A stretch of 38,465 bases of DNA from a bacterium (GCA_021372575.1 JAJFUE010000006.1:1-38465), one strand, 5' to 3'. Numbered from the stretch's first letter, positions 1 through 8,928 are shown. The notes: generated from the sequence alone by a model not told the origin. Program-made: numbers and translations.

Positions 1-95
1 TGTCGCCCCTGCCGGGGCTTGGAAGGGAAATAAAATGCCATCCAACCCAGCGCTTACGCGCTGGGCTAACTTATGTCGCCCCTGCCGGGGCTTGG
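1..95. repeat. REP-like hairpin repeat, two copies
   Basis: The 22-nt string TGTCGCCCCTGCCGGGGCTT plus GG occurs at 1-22 and again at about 74-95. Each copy holds the self-complementary CCCCTGCCGGGG. Between them, at about 46-65, lies a second hairpin (CCCAGCGC, loop TTAC, GCGCTGGG). Alternating GC-rich hairpins in non-coding DNA are typical of REP/BIME-type elements. No RAYT transposase is seen in the window. The array may extend past the left edge. Confidence 0.6.
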
Positions 96-197
96 CTGCA
101 ACCCGAATCGATACAGGCAGAACTTTTGTCAACAGCTCTAAAATTGGCCGCGGGCTGGATCGCACAAGCGGCGACTCATCCCGCGGCCCTGGAAGTC

Positions 198-215
198 GAA
201 CCGCGGACGCGGTTC
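198..215. repeat. Small hairpin after the 220-822 gene
   Basis: GAACCGC, loop GGAC, GCGGTTC: a perfect 7-bp stem 5 nt beyond the stop codon of the minus-strand gene. There is no T-tract, so a simple intrinsic terminator is unlikely. The same stem GAACCGC/GCGGTTC recurs at 13140-13156 and, with one change, at 15227-15247, so it belongs to a dispersed hairpin family. Confidence 0.5.
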
Positions 216-219
216 CCGA

Positions 220-822
220 TTATTGCGAGTCTTTCGACAACGCGCTCGTCAGCTGCGCGTTCAAGTCATCGAACAGGCTCTTGAGCAGCGAGCGGATGTC
301 GGTTTCCGAATCGGTCTCGGTGGTCGAATTATCGGTGGAATCGCCCGAGCCATCGGAGCCGGCGGCGTCAGGCGGCGGGCCGGCGGGCGGCGGGCCCTGC
401 GGTCCCATCATCTCGCTCATCATCTTGCCGTCGGAGTTGCTTTCGGCGGCATAGACCTGCATGCCTCCGCTCGGCGGCTTCGGCGGCTCGAGCTCGGAGA
501 TGTCGCCGCCGTTGGCGACGCTCGAGAACTTCTCGGCCATCGTCGTGAGCATCTTCTTGTCGCGCTCGTTCGTCGCCGAATCGGCCGCGTCCTTGAGCTT
601 GTCGGCCATGTTCTGGAGCAATTCCTTGAATGCCTCGGGGTCTTCGGTCTGGAGTTGCTGAAGCTTGCTCAGGAACTCGGCCGGGCCGGAGATCTGCGTT
701 GAATCGGAGCTGCTGCCGGTCGTCGTGGTGGACTGCGTGGCAGACGTGCTTGACTTCATCGACTGCAAAATGGCGTTCAGGCCGCTGGCGGCCGTGCTGC
801 CGGAAATACCCGTTACGCTCAT
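220..822 (-). CDS. Small Ser/Thr/Ala-rich hypothetical protein
   Basis: 200 aa, family not recognised. Residues 1-45 are rich in Ser, Thr and Ala. Residues 47-103 look like two charged amphipathic helices (LSKLQQLQTEDPEAF, then KMLTTMAEKFS). Residues 112-155 are Pro/Gly-rich (EPPKPPSGG, GPQGPPPAGPPP). Residues 156-175 are acidic with Ser/Thr, and a final helix (DIRSLLKSLFDDLNAQL) ends the protein. No signal peptide or membrane segment is seen. Two ATGs lie side by side (825 and 822). AGGAGG is 7 nt from the second and only 4 nt from the first, so 822 is chosen; a longer upstream frame has no ribosome site. The gene stands alone, just past the 3' end of the subtilase gene on the same strand. 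A scaffold or secreted effector role would be speculation. Confidence 0.65.
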   Translation of the reverse strand: MSVTGISGSTAASGLNAILQSMKSSTSATQSTTTTGSSSDSTQISGPAEFLSKLQQLQTEDPEAFKELLQNMADKLKDAADSATNERDKKMLTTMAEKFSSVANGGDISELEPPKPPSGGMQVYAAESNSDGKMMSEMMGPQGPPPAGPPPDAAGSDGSGDSTDNSTTETDSETDIRSLLKSLFDDLNAQLTSALSKDSQ

Positions 823-951
823 CATTGTGCCTCCTGACGGGTGTGTCTGAGCGTTCCCAACTGGAAACGACACACAAAGTATCGACCCGCCGGGGATCAA
901 CAAACAGTGAACAGATCATGAACAAACGTTTATCCACGGCTGGAGCCGGGT

Positions 952-2808
952 TTATTCGTAATCGGCAAATTCCGCGGCGGTGGGCAGGACGAGTTTGCCC
1001 ATGCGCGCGGTCGCGGAGAAACTTTTGAGCGTGCCGGAGTCGGCGGCGGCAGTGTCGCGGATCTTGATTGTCCACGTCCCTTGCGGATTTTCGCCCCAGA
1101 AGGCGTTGCTGAGTAGCGTCCAGCCGAGGTTTTTCGTGTTGTCGCGGGTGTTCTTCTCCATCATCCGGCAGGTCGTGCCGCGCGGCGACGTGAGATAAAG
1201 ATCCAGGTCCCCGATGTAGGTGTGCGTGATGTCGATCGTCAGCAGCATTTCCTCGAGCGGCGTCGTCGCATTGATCTTGAACGTGGTCGTGACGCCGGTC
1301 TGGTTGTTGTCGGGGATCGCGAGATTCGGCGAGATCGTCTCCGTGTTCTCGGTCTGAAGCGTCGTGACGCCCGTGCACAGCTTCGCCAGCGCGACAAGCC
1401 GCTTGGCATTGACCAGCCCGAACCCGTAATTCTGATTGAACTTGAGGCCGGCCTTGTTCGTGATCCACCCGCCACCGCTCTCGGTGGAGGTGTCGCCGGA
1501 ATCGATCTGGTCCGAACAGCGCGCCAGCAGATGCTTGGCGAAGCGCACGTCAAGCTTGGGCTGGGCCTGCTTGACGAGCGCCAGGACGCCGGCCGCCAGC
1601 GGCGAGCTGAACGAGGTCCCTTCGGCCCCGTCATAATAGTCGTCGTCGGGATACGATCCCGAGCCGCCGGCATTATAGCCGCTCGTCCCGGTCCTGTCGG
1701 TCGAAAGCACCCCCGAGGGCGCCGACGCAAACACGCACGCGCCGTAGCTGCTGTAGTATTTGTATTTGCCGTATTGATCGACGGCGGCGACGGCGATCAC
1801 GTCGGGGTTGCTTTGATACATCGCCTTGCCCGCGTCCTCGGTGATATCGGGGCTCGTTGCGCTGCGGCCGTTGCCGGCGGCGAAGACGTGGATCGTCCCG
1901 GCCGCGGCGGACGTCGCCAATGCGCTCTTTTCCAGCGGGATATCGACCCACGGCTCGGTATAACCGTAGCTGTGGTTCTTGATCTTGATCGACTTGTTCG
2001 AGCCGCTGCTGTGATACAGGTCGGCGTCGGCAACAATGGCGTCGGTCAAGGAATTGAAGTCGAGCCTGAGGCACGCCAGCGAGGCCATCGGCGCGGCGCC
2101 GCAAACGCCGATGCTGTTGCCGCCGACCGCGCCGGCGACGCCGGTCACCACCGTGCCGTGATCGTCGTCGGAGCCCGGCGTCGGCGTGGCGGTGTTGTTG
2201 CCGAAATTCCAGCTGTCGGCGGAATCGTAATGCGCGCTCACGTCGGGGTGATTGATCTGGAGCCCGTCATCGACGGCCGCCAGCACGACGCCGCTGCCGG
2301 TGATTCCGGCGCTCCACACGTCCTGCACGCGGACGTCGATCCCGGTCCCCAGCTCGTTGATCAGGTGCCAGTCGCCGTAGTAGCCGGACGACGGCGTGTT
2401 GCGATGAAAGTAAGGATCGTTGGGCGTGAATCCGAATTTCACGATTTTCGCGCGGTGGTTGACGAATGCCTTGCGCACGCGCTTGTCCGATTCGAACCGC
2501 GCCTTCTTCTCTTCCTGCGTGAGCGTGGGTGAAGTCGATTGGGCGGTGTTGAAGACGTAGCCGTCGGGGTCGCTCAGCATTTGCCGCACAAGCGTGAGGC
2601 CGTTTTCCTTCGCAAACCGGGCGGGGTCGGCGGCCGGGTCGAGGAACACGACGATTTCGGGCCGCTCGACCGCGGCGAGCCGCTCTTTCTGCGTCGGCCT
2701 GGCGCCGGCGATCTTCTGCGCGGCCGGCGCATTCGCCGCGGCAAGGCATAAGAATAAAATAAATATCAAATAATCATAATGAATGATGTTTTTATCGGTC
2801 CATTTCAT
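952..2808 (-). CDS. Secreted kexin-type subtilase (S8 peptidase) with P domain
   Basis: 618 aa serine protease. A hydrophobic N-terminus (residues 13-30) followed by AAA/APAA fits a Sec signal peptide. Residues 50-120 resemble an S8 propeptide. The catalytic domain spans about 130-475: Asp180 in VDDG, His217 in DDDHGT, oxyanion Asn313 in AAGNG and Ser399 in GTSFSSP. The VDDG and SYG motifs are of the proprotein-convertase (kexin/furin) type rather than the bacterial subtilisin type. Residues 490-602 form a P/Homo-B domain (TFKINATTPLEE, ITHTYIGDLDLYL, NPQGTWTIKIRDT), which in this family stabilises the catalytic domain. Likely role: extracellular or periplasmic proteolysis or processing. The start follows GGGGATTG by a short gap. 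The next gene upstream on the same strand is a secreted PPC-repeat protein, which may be a partner or substrate; this is inferred from adjacency only. Confidence 0.92.
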   Translation of the reverse strand: MKWTDKNIIHYDYLIFILFLCLAAANAPAAQKIAGARPTQKERLAAVERPEIVVFLDPAADPARFAKENGLTLVRQMLSDPDGYVFNTAQSTSPTLTQEEKKARFESDKRVRKAFVNHRAKIVKFGFTPNDPYFHRNTPSSGYYGDWHLINELGTGIDVRVQDVWSAGITGSGVVLAAVDDGLQINHPDVSAHYDSADSWNFGNNTATPTPGSDDDHGTVVTGVAGAVGGNSIGVCGAAPMASLACLRLDFNSLTDAIVADADLYHSSGSNKSIKIKNHSYGYTEPWVDIPLEKSALATSAAAGTIHVFAAGNGRSATSPDITEDAGKAMYQSNPDVIAVAAVDQYGKYKYYSSYGACVFASAPSGVLSTDRTGTSGYNAGGSGSYPDDDYYDGAEGTSFSSPLAAGVLALVKQAQPKLDVRFAKHLLARCSDQIDSGDTSTESGGGWITNKAGLKFNQNYGFGLVNAKRLVALAKLCTGVTTLQTENTETISPNLAIPDNNQTGVTTTFKINATTPLEEMLLTIDITHTYIGDLDLYLTSPRGTTCRMMEKNTRDNTKNLGWTLLSNAFWGENPQGTWTIKIRDTAAADSGTLKSFSATARMGKLVLPTAAEFADYE

Positions 2809-2969
2809 GATTCAATCCCCAAGATATCGGTGATCCATCCTCTTCCCAAGGTCTTGAGTGTGTTTCGATGTTTTTTCGGACGGAACGGATACAACTCGCG
2901 CGGGGGCCGCGGACTGCTTCAACCGGGGAATTCAAACATCCAAAAATGCCGTTGATTCGTTTCCCCCCG

Positions 2970-4124
2970 TTATTGGTAAGACATCCAGCTTCGAACCGAA
3001 TTTTTAACGGTCACAATGCTATAAGTTAATTGATAGCTTCCGGAGCCGCCGTAAGCCCGTGCCGCGACGTAATATTTCCCCGACTTGCCGGCCGGAACCG
3101 TGTAGGCGATCGTCTCGGGATAAGACGTCTTGAACGAGCCCGCGACCTGTTCGCCGGCCGCGGAATCCACCGTTCCGGGAGGAAACAGCAGCAGGTCGAA
3201 ATCCGTTCCGGACGCGCCGGTCAGGCTCACGCTGATTTTCTGGCCCTGATAGAGATTCACCGCGTGGAGGTCCTGGTAATCCGAATCGATGTTCAGGCTC
3301 CCCGACACCGGCGACGGGCCGAGGGCGATCCCGGGGAACACGTCGTCGGCCCCGCCGGCCACGATCTTGTATGTGATCGTGTACGAACCGGTTCCGGCGG
3401 CGCAGTAGGTGTCCAGGTAATAGTTCCCGGACAATCCCGACGGGACCGTATATCGCAGCAGGAACGGATAGCTCTCCCGGAAATCGATCGCGACGGTCTG
3501 GTCCGAGTTCACGTCGGTCGCGGTCGGCGGGAACAGGAAAACATCGAACAGCGTGTCCGTCGTGCCCGTGATCGACGCGTAGAGGACCTGACCCGCCGTG
3601 AGGCTGATCCTGTAGATATCGTCGATGTCCTTGTTCTCGTCGAGCTTTCCGGTCACCGGCGAACTCCCAATCGAGACTCCCGGGATCGTGTCGTCGCTCG
3701 AGGCGGTCACAATCGAATACGTGATCACGTAAGCGCCCGTGCCGCTTTCGCAATACGCGTCCAGGTAATACGTCCCGGCGGCGTTGGCCGGGACAACATA
3801 GCAGAACCGGTTCGGGTAATACTGCTGCTCGGCATAGGCCACGAACGGGTCGGAGAATTTCGTGCTACCCGGCGGATACAGATACAGGTCGTATTGCGAG
3901 TTGGTTGGACCCGTAATCGCGGCGATCAGCATCTGGCCGGCCTTGAGGTTCACGGAATAGACGTCGTCGTAGTCGGAGGCCTGGTTGAGCGAACCGGAAA
4001 CGGGAGAAGACGGCAGGCTGACGCCCGGAATCGTGTCGTCGGTCGCGGCCCACGCCGCCCGCCCCGCCAGTCCGATGATGACAACCCAGAACAGGAACCG
4101 ATTCGGTGTGCGTGAATGAGCCAT
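2970..4124 (-). CDS. Secreted protein of three PPC-like repeats
   Basis: 384 aa. A signal peptide (hydrophobic residues 10-26, cleavage near AWA-A) is followed by three tandem beta-rich repeats starting at about residues 29, 144 and 260, a period of about 115. Each opens with DD(T/V)(I/F)PG, then SPV(S/T)G, a (Y/I)xDx(Y/H) core and a Y-L-Y/F-P-P strand, and ends near GxYxxTY. This matches the bacterial pre-peptidase C-terminal (PPC) domain, normally an appendage of secreted proteases and often removed on maturation. Here there is no catalytic domain. GGAG lies 7 nt before the ATG. The gene is followed after about 160 nt by a kexin-type subtilase on the same strand, so the two may be expressed together. 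It lies divergent from the response-regulator gene. Function is unknown; an adhesin or matrix role is possible. Confidence 0.8.
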   Translation of the reverse strand: MAHSRTPNRFLFWVVIIGLAGRAAWAATDDTIPGVSLPSSPVSGSLNQASDYDDVYSVNLKAGQMLIAAITGPTNSQYDLYLYPPGSTKFSDPFVAYAEQQYYPNRFCYVVPANAAGTYYLDAYCESGTGAYVITYSIVTASSDDTIPGVSIGSSPVTGKLDENKDIDDIYRISLTAGQVLYASITGTTDTLFDVFLFPPTATDVNSDQTVAIDFRESYPFLLRYTVPSGLSGNYYLDTYCAAGTGSYTITYKIVAGGADDVFPGIALGPSPVSGSLNIDSDYQDLHAVNLYQGQKISVSLTGASGTDFDLLLFPPGTVDSAAGEQVAGSFKTSYPETIAYTVPAGKSGKYYVAARAYGGSGSYQLTYSIVTVKNSVRSWMSYQ

Positions 4125-4424
4125 CTGGAAACTCCGCCGTTCTTATCTTACGAAAGGCGCCCACCCCAAACGAGCGAAAAACACAGTGGGTCGTAATTCC
4201 TTTCGACAGACAATCGGGTCTTTTTGTTCCATTTCACCAGGCCGCGGCGACGGCGACGATGCTCCTCCTTTCCTTGTTCAACCTCTTTTTCAACACGCCC
4301 CCTTCTCCTGAAGGTATAGCGCGCCAACGTGAATCCCCCACACAGTTTCCGATTAAAAAATATTAATGATTTACGGGCCGAATCGCGCTTGACCGGATCC
4401 GCCGGGGTATTGCCAAATAGGGCC
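4125..4424. other. Divergent intergenic region
   Basis: 300 nt between the PPC-repeat gene (leftward) and the response regulator (rightward). It must hold promoters for both. An AT-rich patch (TTAAAAAATATTAATGAT) lies at about 4350-4370 and a TTGACC -35-like hexamer at 4389-4394, but I see no convincing -10 at proper spacing. Short ORFs across it are not supported. No tandem array of the kind found elsewhere in the window occurs here. Confidence 0.5.
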
Positions 4425-5111
4425 ATGAAGATCCTAGTCGTCGAAGACGAAACCAGAATCGCCCAGTTTATCGAGATGGGCCTGCGCGAGCAGGGATGGC
4501 AGGTCGATGTGCAGCACCGCGGCGACGAGGCGATGGCCGCGCTGCAAAACCGCGTCTATGACCTCGCCATCCTCGACATCATGCTGCCCGGCCGCGACGG
4601 GCTCAGCATCCTGCGCCAGCTGCGCGAGCAGGCCAACCACGTGCCGGTGATCCTGCTCACGGCGCGCACCACGCTGAACGAGCGGATCGAGGGGCTTCAG
4701 CTTGGCGCGGACGACTACGTCACCAAGCCGTTCTACGTCGAGGAACTGATCGCGCGCATCCAGGCCGTGATGCGGCGCTCGAGCGGGCACGAACAGTCGC
4801 AGCGGCAGGTCGGGCCGCTCGTGCTAAACCTGCCGCGCCGCGAAGTGCGCGTGAACGGGCGCGAAATCGAGATGACCGCGCGCGAGTTCAACCTGCTCGA
4901 ATACCTGACGCGTTCGCCCGGCCGCGTCTATACGCGCACACAGATCCTGGAGCGCGTGTGGGACCTGCACTTCGACCCGAGCACGAACATCGTCGATGTC
5001 TATATCCAGCGGCTGCGCAAGAAAATCGGTCCCGAAGAATCGCTGATCGAGACCGTGCGCGGCGTCGGCTACCGAATCCGGACCGACGCCGCCGAGGAAC
5101 TCCCGCAATGA
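4425..5111 (+). CDS. OmpR/PhoB-family response regulator
   Basis: 228 aa two-component response regulator. The receiver domain (1-118) has the full active site: acidic pair Glu7/Asp8, phospho-acceptor Asp51 (LAILDIMLPG), Thr79 and Lys101 (VTKPF). A winged-helix DNA-binding domain (about 127-225) carries the family signature (EFNLLEYLTRSPGRVYTR, TNIVDVYIQRLRKKIG and VRGVGYR). The ATG at 4425 begins MKILVVEDE, the usual N-terminus; an upstream in-frame extension to 4329 is not conserved-looking. The stop overlaps the start of the sensor kinase by 4 nt (ATGA), so the two are translationally coupled and form a cognate pair. The signal is not evident. Similarity to CusR/CopR-type regulators is possible. 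Confidence 0.93.
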   Translation: MKILVVEDETRIAQFIEMGLREQGWQVDVQHRGDEAMAALQNRVYDLAILDIMLPGRDGLSILRQLREQANHVPVILLTARTTLNERIEGLQLGADDYVTKPFYVEELIARIQAVMRRSSGHEQSQRQVGPLVLNLPRREVRVNGREIEMTAREFNLLEYLTRSPGRVYTRTQILERVWDLHFDPSTNIVDVYIQRLRKKIGPEESLIETVRGVGYRIRTDAAEELPQ

Positions 5112-6613
5112 GGACCAGGTCCTTTCGCGTCCGGATCGCCCTGCTTTCGGTGCTGTGCTCGAGCCTCGTCCTTCTCGGATCGGCCCTCTATACCGGAACA
5201 AACCTGTGGAAAACCGAGCTGACCCGCGTGGATGCGTTCATTGCGAGCTTCGTGCGGCAGGAGCTAAACCGCATGCCCCGGCCGCCGAAACTTCACGGCC
5301 CCGGCGGGCCGGCCGGGTTCGGCCATGATTTTCCGCGCCCCGAGCCCCCTCCCGATGAATTTCCGCCCGGCCCCGGCCCGGGTGGCCACGGTCCGGATCG
5401 CGGGCCGTGGAATGAACCGCCATGGCGGCGCGGCCCGGGGGTCCGCGATGACGTCCTGACCGCCCCTGCCACCGTTTATGTATTCAAAGATCTGCAAATG
5501 GGGTTCGTGCGGCGGTCCGGAAACTGGCCCAAGACACTGAACGAAAATGACCTGATCAAGACGACCGATTCGACGATCGCTTACACGACGCTGTCGGCCG
5601 GCGGGCGCCTGTGGCGCATTGCGGCCGGCGCCAACGCGCAGCACGTCGGCGTGTTCGGCGTCGATCTGGAGCCGTCCGTGGCGGCCGTCAAGCAGCTCGC
5701 GAGCGCGTTCCTGCTGAGCATTCCGGTGGCGTTGGCGCTGATCGCGTTTGGCGCGATCTTCATGGCGAACCGCGCGCTGCGACCCGTCGATGACCTGGCG
5801 CGGCTTGTGGAGCGCATCACGGCGAGCGGCCTCAGCGAGCGCATCCAGTCGCCCGTCCGTGACGCCGAGTTCGAAAAGCTGATCCTCGTGTTCAACCAGA
5901 TGCTGGACCGGCTCGAGCGCAGCTTCACGCAGGCCAACCGGTTCAGCGCCGACGCCGCGCACGAGTTGAGAACGCCGCTGACGATCCTGCAGGGTTACGT
6001 CGAGCGCATGCTGCACGAGGCCGAGCCCGGATCCAGGATGCAGCAGCAGCTCGGCGAGATGGTCGATGAGATCCACCGCATCAAATCCATCCTGGAGAAG
6101 CTGCTGCTGCTGGCGCGCATGGACGCGGGGCAGGTCCGGCTCAACATGTCGCCGCTCGACCTGAGCACCACGGTGCGCGGGATCGCCGAGGACATCCAGG
6201 CGCTGTCGCCGAAGATTGTGGTCGAGACGGAGATCGAGCCGGGCATCCGGGTCAACGCCGACGCGGCCCTGCTCGAGACCGCGATCCAGAACCTTGCCGG
6301 CAACGCCGCCAAATACAACCGGGAGCACGACGGCAGGATCCTGATTCAGCTTTCAAACGGGCATGGCGAGGCCGTCCTGACGATCGCCAACACCGGGCCG
6401 AAAATTCAGGCGGGCGATGGCGAAAAGATTTTCGAGCGTTTTTACCGCGCCGACAAGTCGCGCTCGCGCGACGTGGATGGGCTGGGATTGGGCCTGAGCC
6501 TCGCGCGTGAAATCGTCGAGGCGCACCACGGCCGGCTCGAACTCGCCGACGGGGGCGACGACATGAACCGCTTCGTCATGCGCCTGCCGCTGAATGAGAA
6601 CGCTTGCCGATAG
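5108..6613 (+). CDS. Two-component sensor histidine kinase with Pro/Gly-rich sensor region
   Basis: 501 aa inner-membrane kinase. TM1 is about residues 8-28 and TM2 about 198-220, enclosing a periplasmic domain. Residues 57-112 of that domain are unusually rich in Pro, Gly, His and Arg (RPPKLHGPGG, PPPDEFPPGPGPGG), which might bind metal or simply be flexible. A HAMP linker (about 220-275) leads to the dimerisation domain with His285 (ADAAHELRTPL). The ATPase domain has an N-box around Asn395-Asn399 (QNLAGNAAKYN), an F-box IFERFYRADKSR and a G2 box GLGLGLSLA. The G1 box reads NTGPKI instead of D-x-G-x-G, a pattern also seen in some active HisKA kinases. The start ATG overlaps the regulator's stop codon by 4 nt. 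Convergent with the next gene. Confidence 0.92.
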   Translation: MRTRSFRVRIALLSVLCSSLVLLGSALYTGTNLWKTELTRVDAFIASFVRQELNRMPRPPKLHGPGGPAGFGHDFPRPEPPPDEFPPGPGPGGHGPDRGPWNEPPWRRGPGVRDDVLTAPATVYVFKDLQMGFVRRSGNWPKTLNENDLIKTTDSTIAYTTLSAGGRLWRIAAGANAQHVGVFGVDLEPSVAAVKQLASAFLLSIPVALALIAFGAIFMANRALRPVDDLARLVERITASGLSERIQSPVRDAEFEKLILVFNQMLDRLERSFTQANRFSADAAHELRTPLTILQGYVERMLHEAEPGSRMQQQLGEMVDEIHRIKSILEKLLLLARMDAGQVRLNMSPLDLSTTVRGIAEDIQALSPKIVVETEIEPGIRVNADAALLETAIQNLAGNAAKYNREHDGRILIQLSNGHGEAVLTIANTGPKIQAGDGEKIFERFYRADKSRSRDVDGLGLGLSLAREIVEAHHGRLELADGGDDMNRFVMRLPLNENACR

Positions 6614-6639
6614 TTGTCCGTTCGTGCGTATCTTCGAGA

Positions 6640-8292
6640 TTATTTTGCCTTCACGAAAACGTTCAGTTCGTCGCCGGCGGATGTTTCCTTGAACAGCAGC
6701 CGATACCCGGCCTTGTCCAGAATCGGCGCAATGTGTTTCAACTCACCGGGGGCGACGATGAGCAATTCGCTGAGCGGCGCGTGCATCGGCAACTTGCCGC
6801 GCAACTGGTCCTCCTCGAACCGCCTCGCCGGGAAATGGCCGTAAATATAATACTCGGCCTTCGCGGCCTGCTCGACGCCGCCGAGGGCGCTCAATCCGCG
6901 CTCGCGCATGACCTGATCGACATGCGCCGCGAACGGCCGCGTCGAGGCATAAGCATTCTGCGCGGGATTGAGGCACATGAACGTCGATAAATGGAACAAC
7001 AGGATCGCGGCGGTGACCGCCGCGAAAAGCTTCGGCAGCGTCGCCTGCCTCGCGATCAGCCACGCGCCCGAAATGACAATGGCAATTCCTATTAGAATTG
7101 AGATCGCCAGGATGGAGGCCGTCGGCATGAGGTGCGTCTTGTCGGCGAGCTTCGGCGAGAGGCGCGCGGCGAAATACAGCGCCGGCACCGCCAGACCCAG
7201 GACGATCAGCAGGCCCGCCGCCCAGGGCCGAATCCACTTCGGCGCGCGGCTTTTCGAAAGCCGCGGCGCGAGCCACCACCCGACCAGCAGCGCCAGCGGC
7301 GGCATGAGCGGCAACAGATAGACCTGGCGCTTGCCGCTCGCGATCGACAGGATGACGAACGGGATCACAAACCACGCCACCACCGGCCGCAGCGGCTGGG
7401 GGATGCTGCGCCGGCGCCAGAAATCAATTCCAATGGGAATCAACAACAACGACCACGGGGCGAACACGCCGATCACGCGCGGCGGATAAAACCAGAACGG
7501 CGCCGCGTGATCGCCGTGGAAGAAACGCTGGAGCGTCTGCTCCTGAATCTGCGTGCCGACGAATCCGCCGCCGACAACGGACCGCTGAAGCCAATACCAG
7601 CCGCCGATGAGAATCACGATAAACGCAAGGCCCGCGGGCGCTTTCGCCTGATTGAACACGCCCCACGAGCGCGCGGCGCGCGCGTCCCAACCGATCACCG
7701 AAAGAAGGATCAGGATCGCCAGCGGGCCCTTGTAGAAGAACGCGGCCGCGAGCGCGCACCACATCAGCGCCGCCGCGGGCCACGACAGAGGCCGCGCGCC
7801 GTCGCGCATCAGCCACGGCGCCAGCGACAGCGTCACGAAACACGAAAAGATCATGTCCAGCTTGGCTTCGGGTGCGTTCTCGATGAAGAGCGGCGTCGCC
7901 ATCAGGATCCAGGCGGAGATCCAGCCGGCGCGCCAGCCGTAACGCCGGCGTCCGATCAGGTAGGTCATGCACACGGTCGCGATCGCGGCCAACACGGCCG
8001 GCAGCCGAACCAGCCACGCGGACGGCTCGCCGCCGTTGAGCTTGAGCATGCCGGCCAGAACCCAGAACGGCGGCGGCAGTTTCTCGTCGTATAGATCGCC
8101 GCCGACGGTCAGCTTCAGCCAGTTGCCCCGGCCGAGGAGTTCCTTGGCGACCTGCACGTAGCGGCCTTCGTCGGGCCCCTGCAGATCCCAAAGCCCGCAC
8201 GTCGCCGCCCACAGCAGCAATCCGGCGACGATCAGAATCAAAAGGTGCCAAACCGGCGAAGGCTCGGCGTGGATGCGATTTTCTGAATCCAT
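6640..8292 (-). CDS. ArnT/PMT-type lipid-linked glycosyltransferase (GT39/GT83-like)
   Basis: 550 aa polytopic membrane protein with about 12 hydrophobic segments. The first extracytoplasmic loop has the acidic catalytic pair Asp41-Glu42 (GPDEGRY), followed by DEKLPPPFW near residue 69, the pattern of enzymes that use polyprenyl-phosphate-linked sugars. E. coli ArnT, which adds aminoarabinose to lipid A, has the same length. Whether the sugar here is aminoarabinose cannot be told; no arn synthesis genes are in the window. AGGAG lies 5 nt before the ATG at 8292. An alternative upstream start at 8349 lacks such a site. lpxA nearby shows lipid A is made, so lipid A or an envelope glycan is a sensible acceptor (inference). 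Divergent from the STAS gene. Confidence 0.85.
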   Translation of the reverse strand: MDSENRIHAEPSPVWHLLILIVAGLLLWAATCGLWDLQGPDEGRYVQVAKELLGRGNWLKLTVGGDLYDEKLPPPFWVLAGMLKLNGGEPSAWLVRLPAVLAAIATVCMTYLIGRRRYGWRAGWISAWILMATPLFIENAPEAKLDMIFSCFVTLSLAPWLMRDGARPLSWPAAALMWCALAAAFFYKGPLAILILLSVIGWDARAARSWGVFNQAKAPAGLAFIVILIGGWYWLQRSVVGGGFVGTQIQEQTLQRFFHGDHAAPFWFYPPRVIGVFAPWSLLLIPIGIDFWRRRSIPQPLRPVVAWFVIPFVILSIASGKRQVYLLPLMPPLALLVGWWLAPRLSKSRAPKWIRPWAAGLLIVLGLAVPALYFAARLSPKLADKTHLMPTASILAISILIGIAIVISGAWLIARQATLPKLFAAVTAAILLFHLSTFMCLNPAQNAYASTRPFAAHVDQVMRERGLSALGGVEQAAKAEYYIYGHFPARRFEEDQLRGKLPMHAPLSELLIVAPGELKHIAPILDKAGYRLLFKETSAGDELNVFVKAK

Positions 8293-8411
8293 GACAGCTC
8301 CTATGCCGCATTCGGCAGTGACGCGCGCCGGGCACACTTTAACAAACATCGCCCCCGATCAACAACCGCGCATCAGCCGAGCAAAAGGCATCCAGAAGGT
8401 CAACTTTATAT

Positions 8412-8423
8412 TCGACATGTCGA
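8412..8423. promoter_or_regulatory. Palindrome in divergent promoter region
   Basis: TCGACATGTCGA is a perfect 12-nt palindrome in the 198-nt gap between the ArnT-like gene and the STAS gene. A second ACATGT lies shortly after. It could be an operator for either gene, but six-fold symmetry of this size arises by chance easily. Confidence 0.25.
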
Positions 8424-8490
8424 TAAGCATACATGTGAAGCGGCGATGCAAGCCGCACCGCCCTGGAAGTACGTCTTGAAAGAGCCCGTG

Positions 8491-8928
8491 ATGAGCATTC
8501 AGTTGTCGATCCGGTCGGTGGATTACGGACCCCTGCGTGTGTTCAATCTCAAAGGATACCTGGCGCAGCTCGAGATCTATCGGTTCAAGCGCGCGGTCGA
8601 ACAGGCGCTGTTCGACGGCAAACGCATCATCATCGCCAACCTGAAAGACCTCGAGTTCATGGACAGCTCCGGGATCGCGTCGCTGATTTACCTGACCAAG
8701 CAGGCGACCAAGTTCGATTCCCAATCGCTGGTCGTTTCGCCGCCGAAATCGGGCGTGAGCCGGGTGCTCGAAGCGGCCAGCCTCGGCCAATTCATCCAGA
8801 TTTATCCCTCGTTGGAAGAAGCGCTGGAATCGCGCGGCATCGCCCGGACGCAGGAGCCGGATCAGCCCGCCGACCTCGTAACACAGGCCGATCTCGACAA
8901 GACCGGCGATTTGAGGCGGATCCAGTAA
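8491..8928 (+). CDS. STAS-domain protein, anti-sigma-factor-antagonist-like
   Basis: 145 aa. Residues 1-110 form a STAS fold. The key loop reads FMDSSGIASLIYL, with Ser59-Ser60. In SpoIIAA/RsbV-type antagonists the second Ser of DSSG is phosphorylated by an anti-sigma kinase to switch partner binding. Residues 111-145 are a polar tail (EPDQPADLVTQADLDKTGDL) with no domain recognised. No kinase/anti-sigma or PP2C partner gene lies next to it, so it may act with a distant partner or in membrane-lipid or polysaccharide regulation. The ATG at 8491 is preceded by AAAGAG; an in-frame ATG at 8446 would add 15 residues that do not look like part of the domain. Confidence 0.85.
   Translation: MSIQLSIRSVDYGPLRVFNLKGYLAQLEIYRFKRAVEQALFDGKRIIIANLKDLEFMDSSGIASLIYLTKQATKFDSQSLVVSPPKSGVSRVLEAASLGQFIQIYPSLEEALESRGIARTQEPDQPADLVTQADLDKTGDLRRIQ

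Noticed and set aside
1222-2532. Plus-strand ORF opposite the subtilase
   Set aside because: Low-complexity Arg/Asp/Val shadow of the protease gene with intact catalytic motifs on the minus strand.
4106-4366. 86-codon plus-strand ORF in the divergent gap
   Set aside because: It overlaps the start of the PPC-repeat gene, has no ribosome site and no recognisable features.
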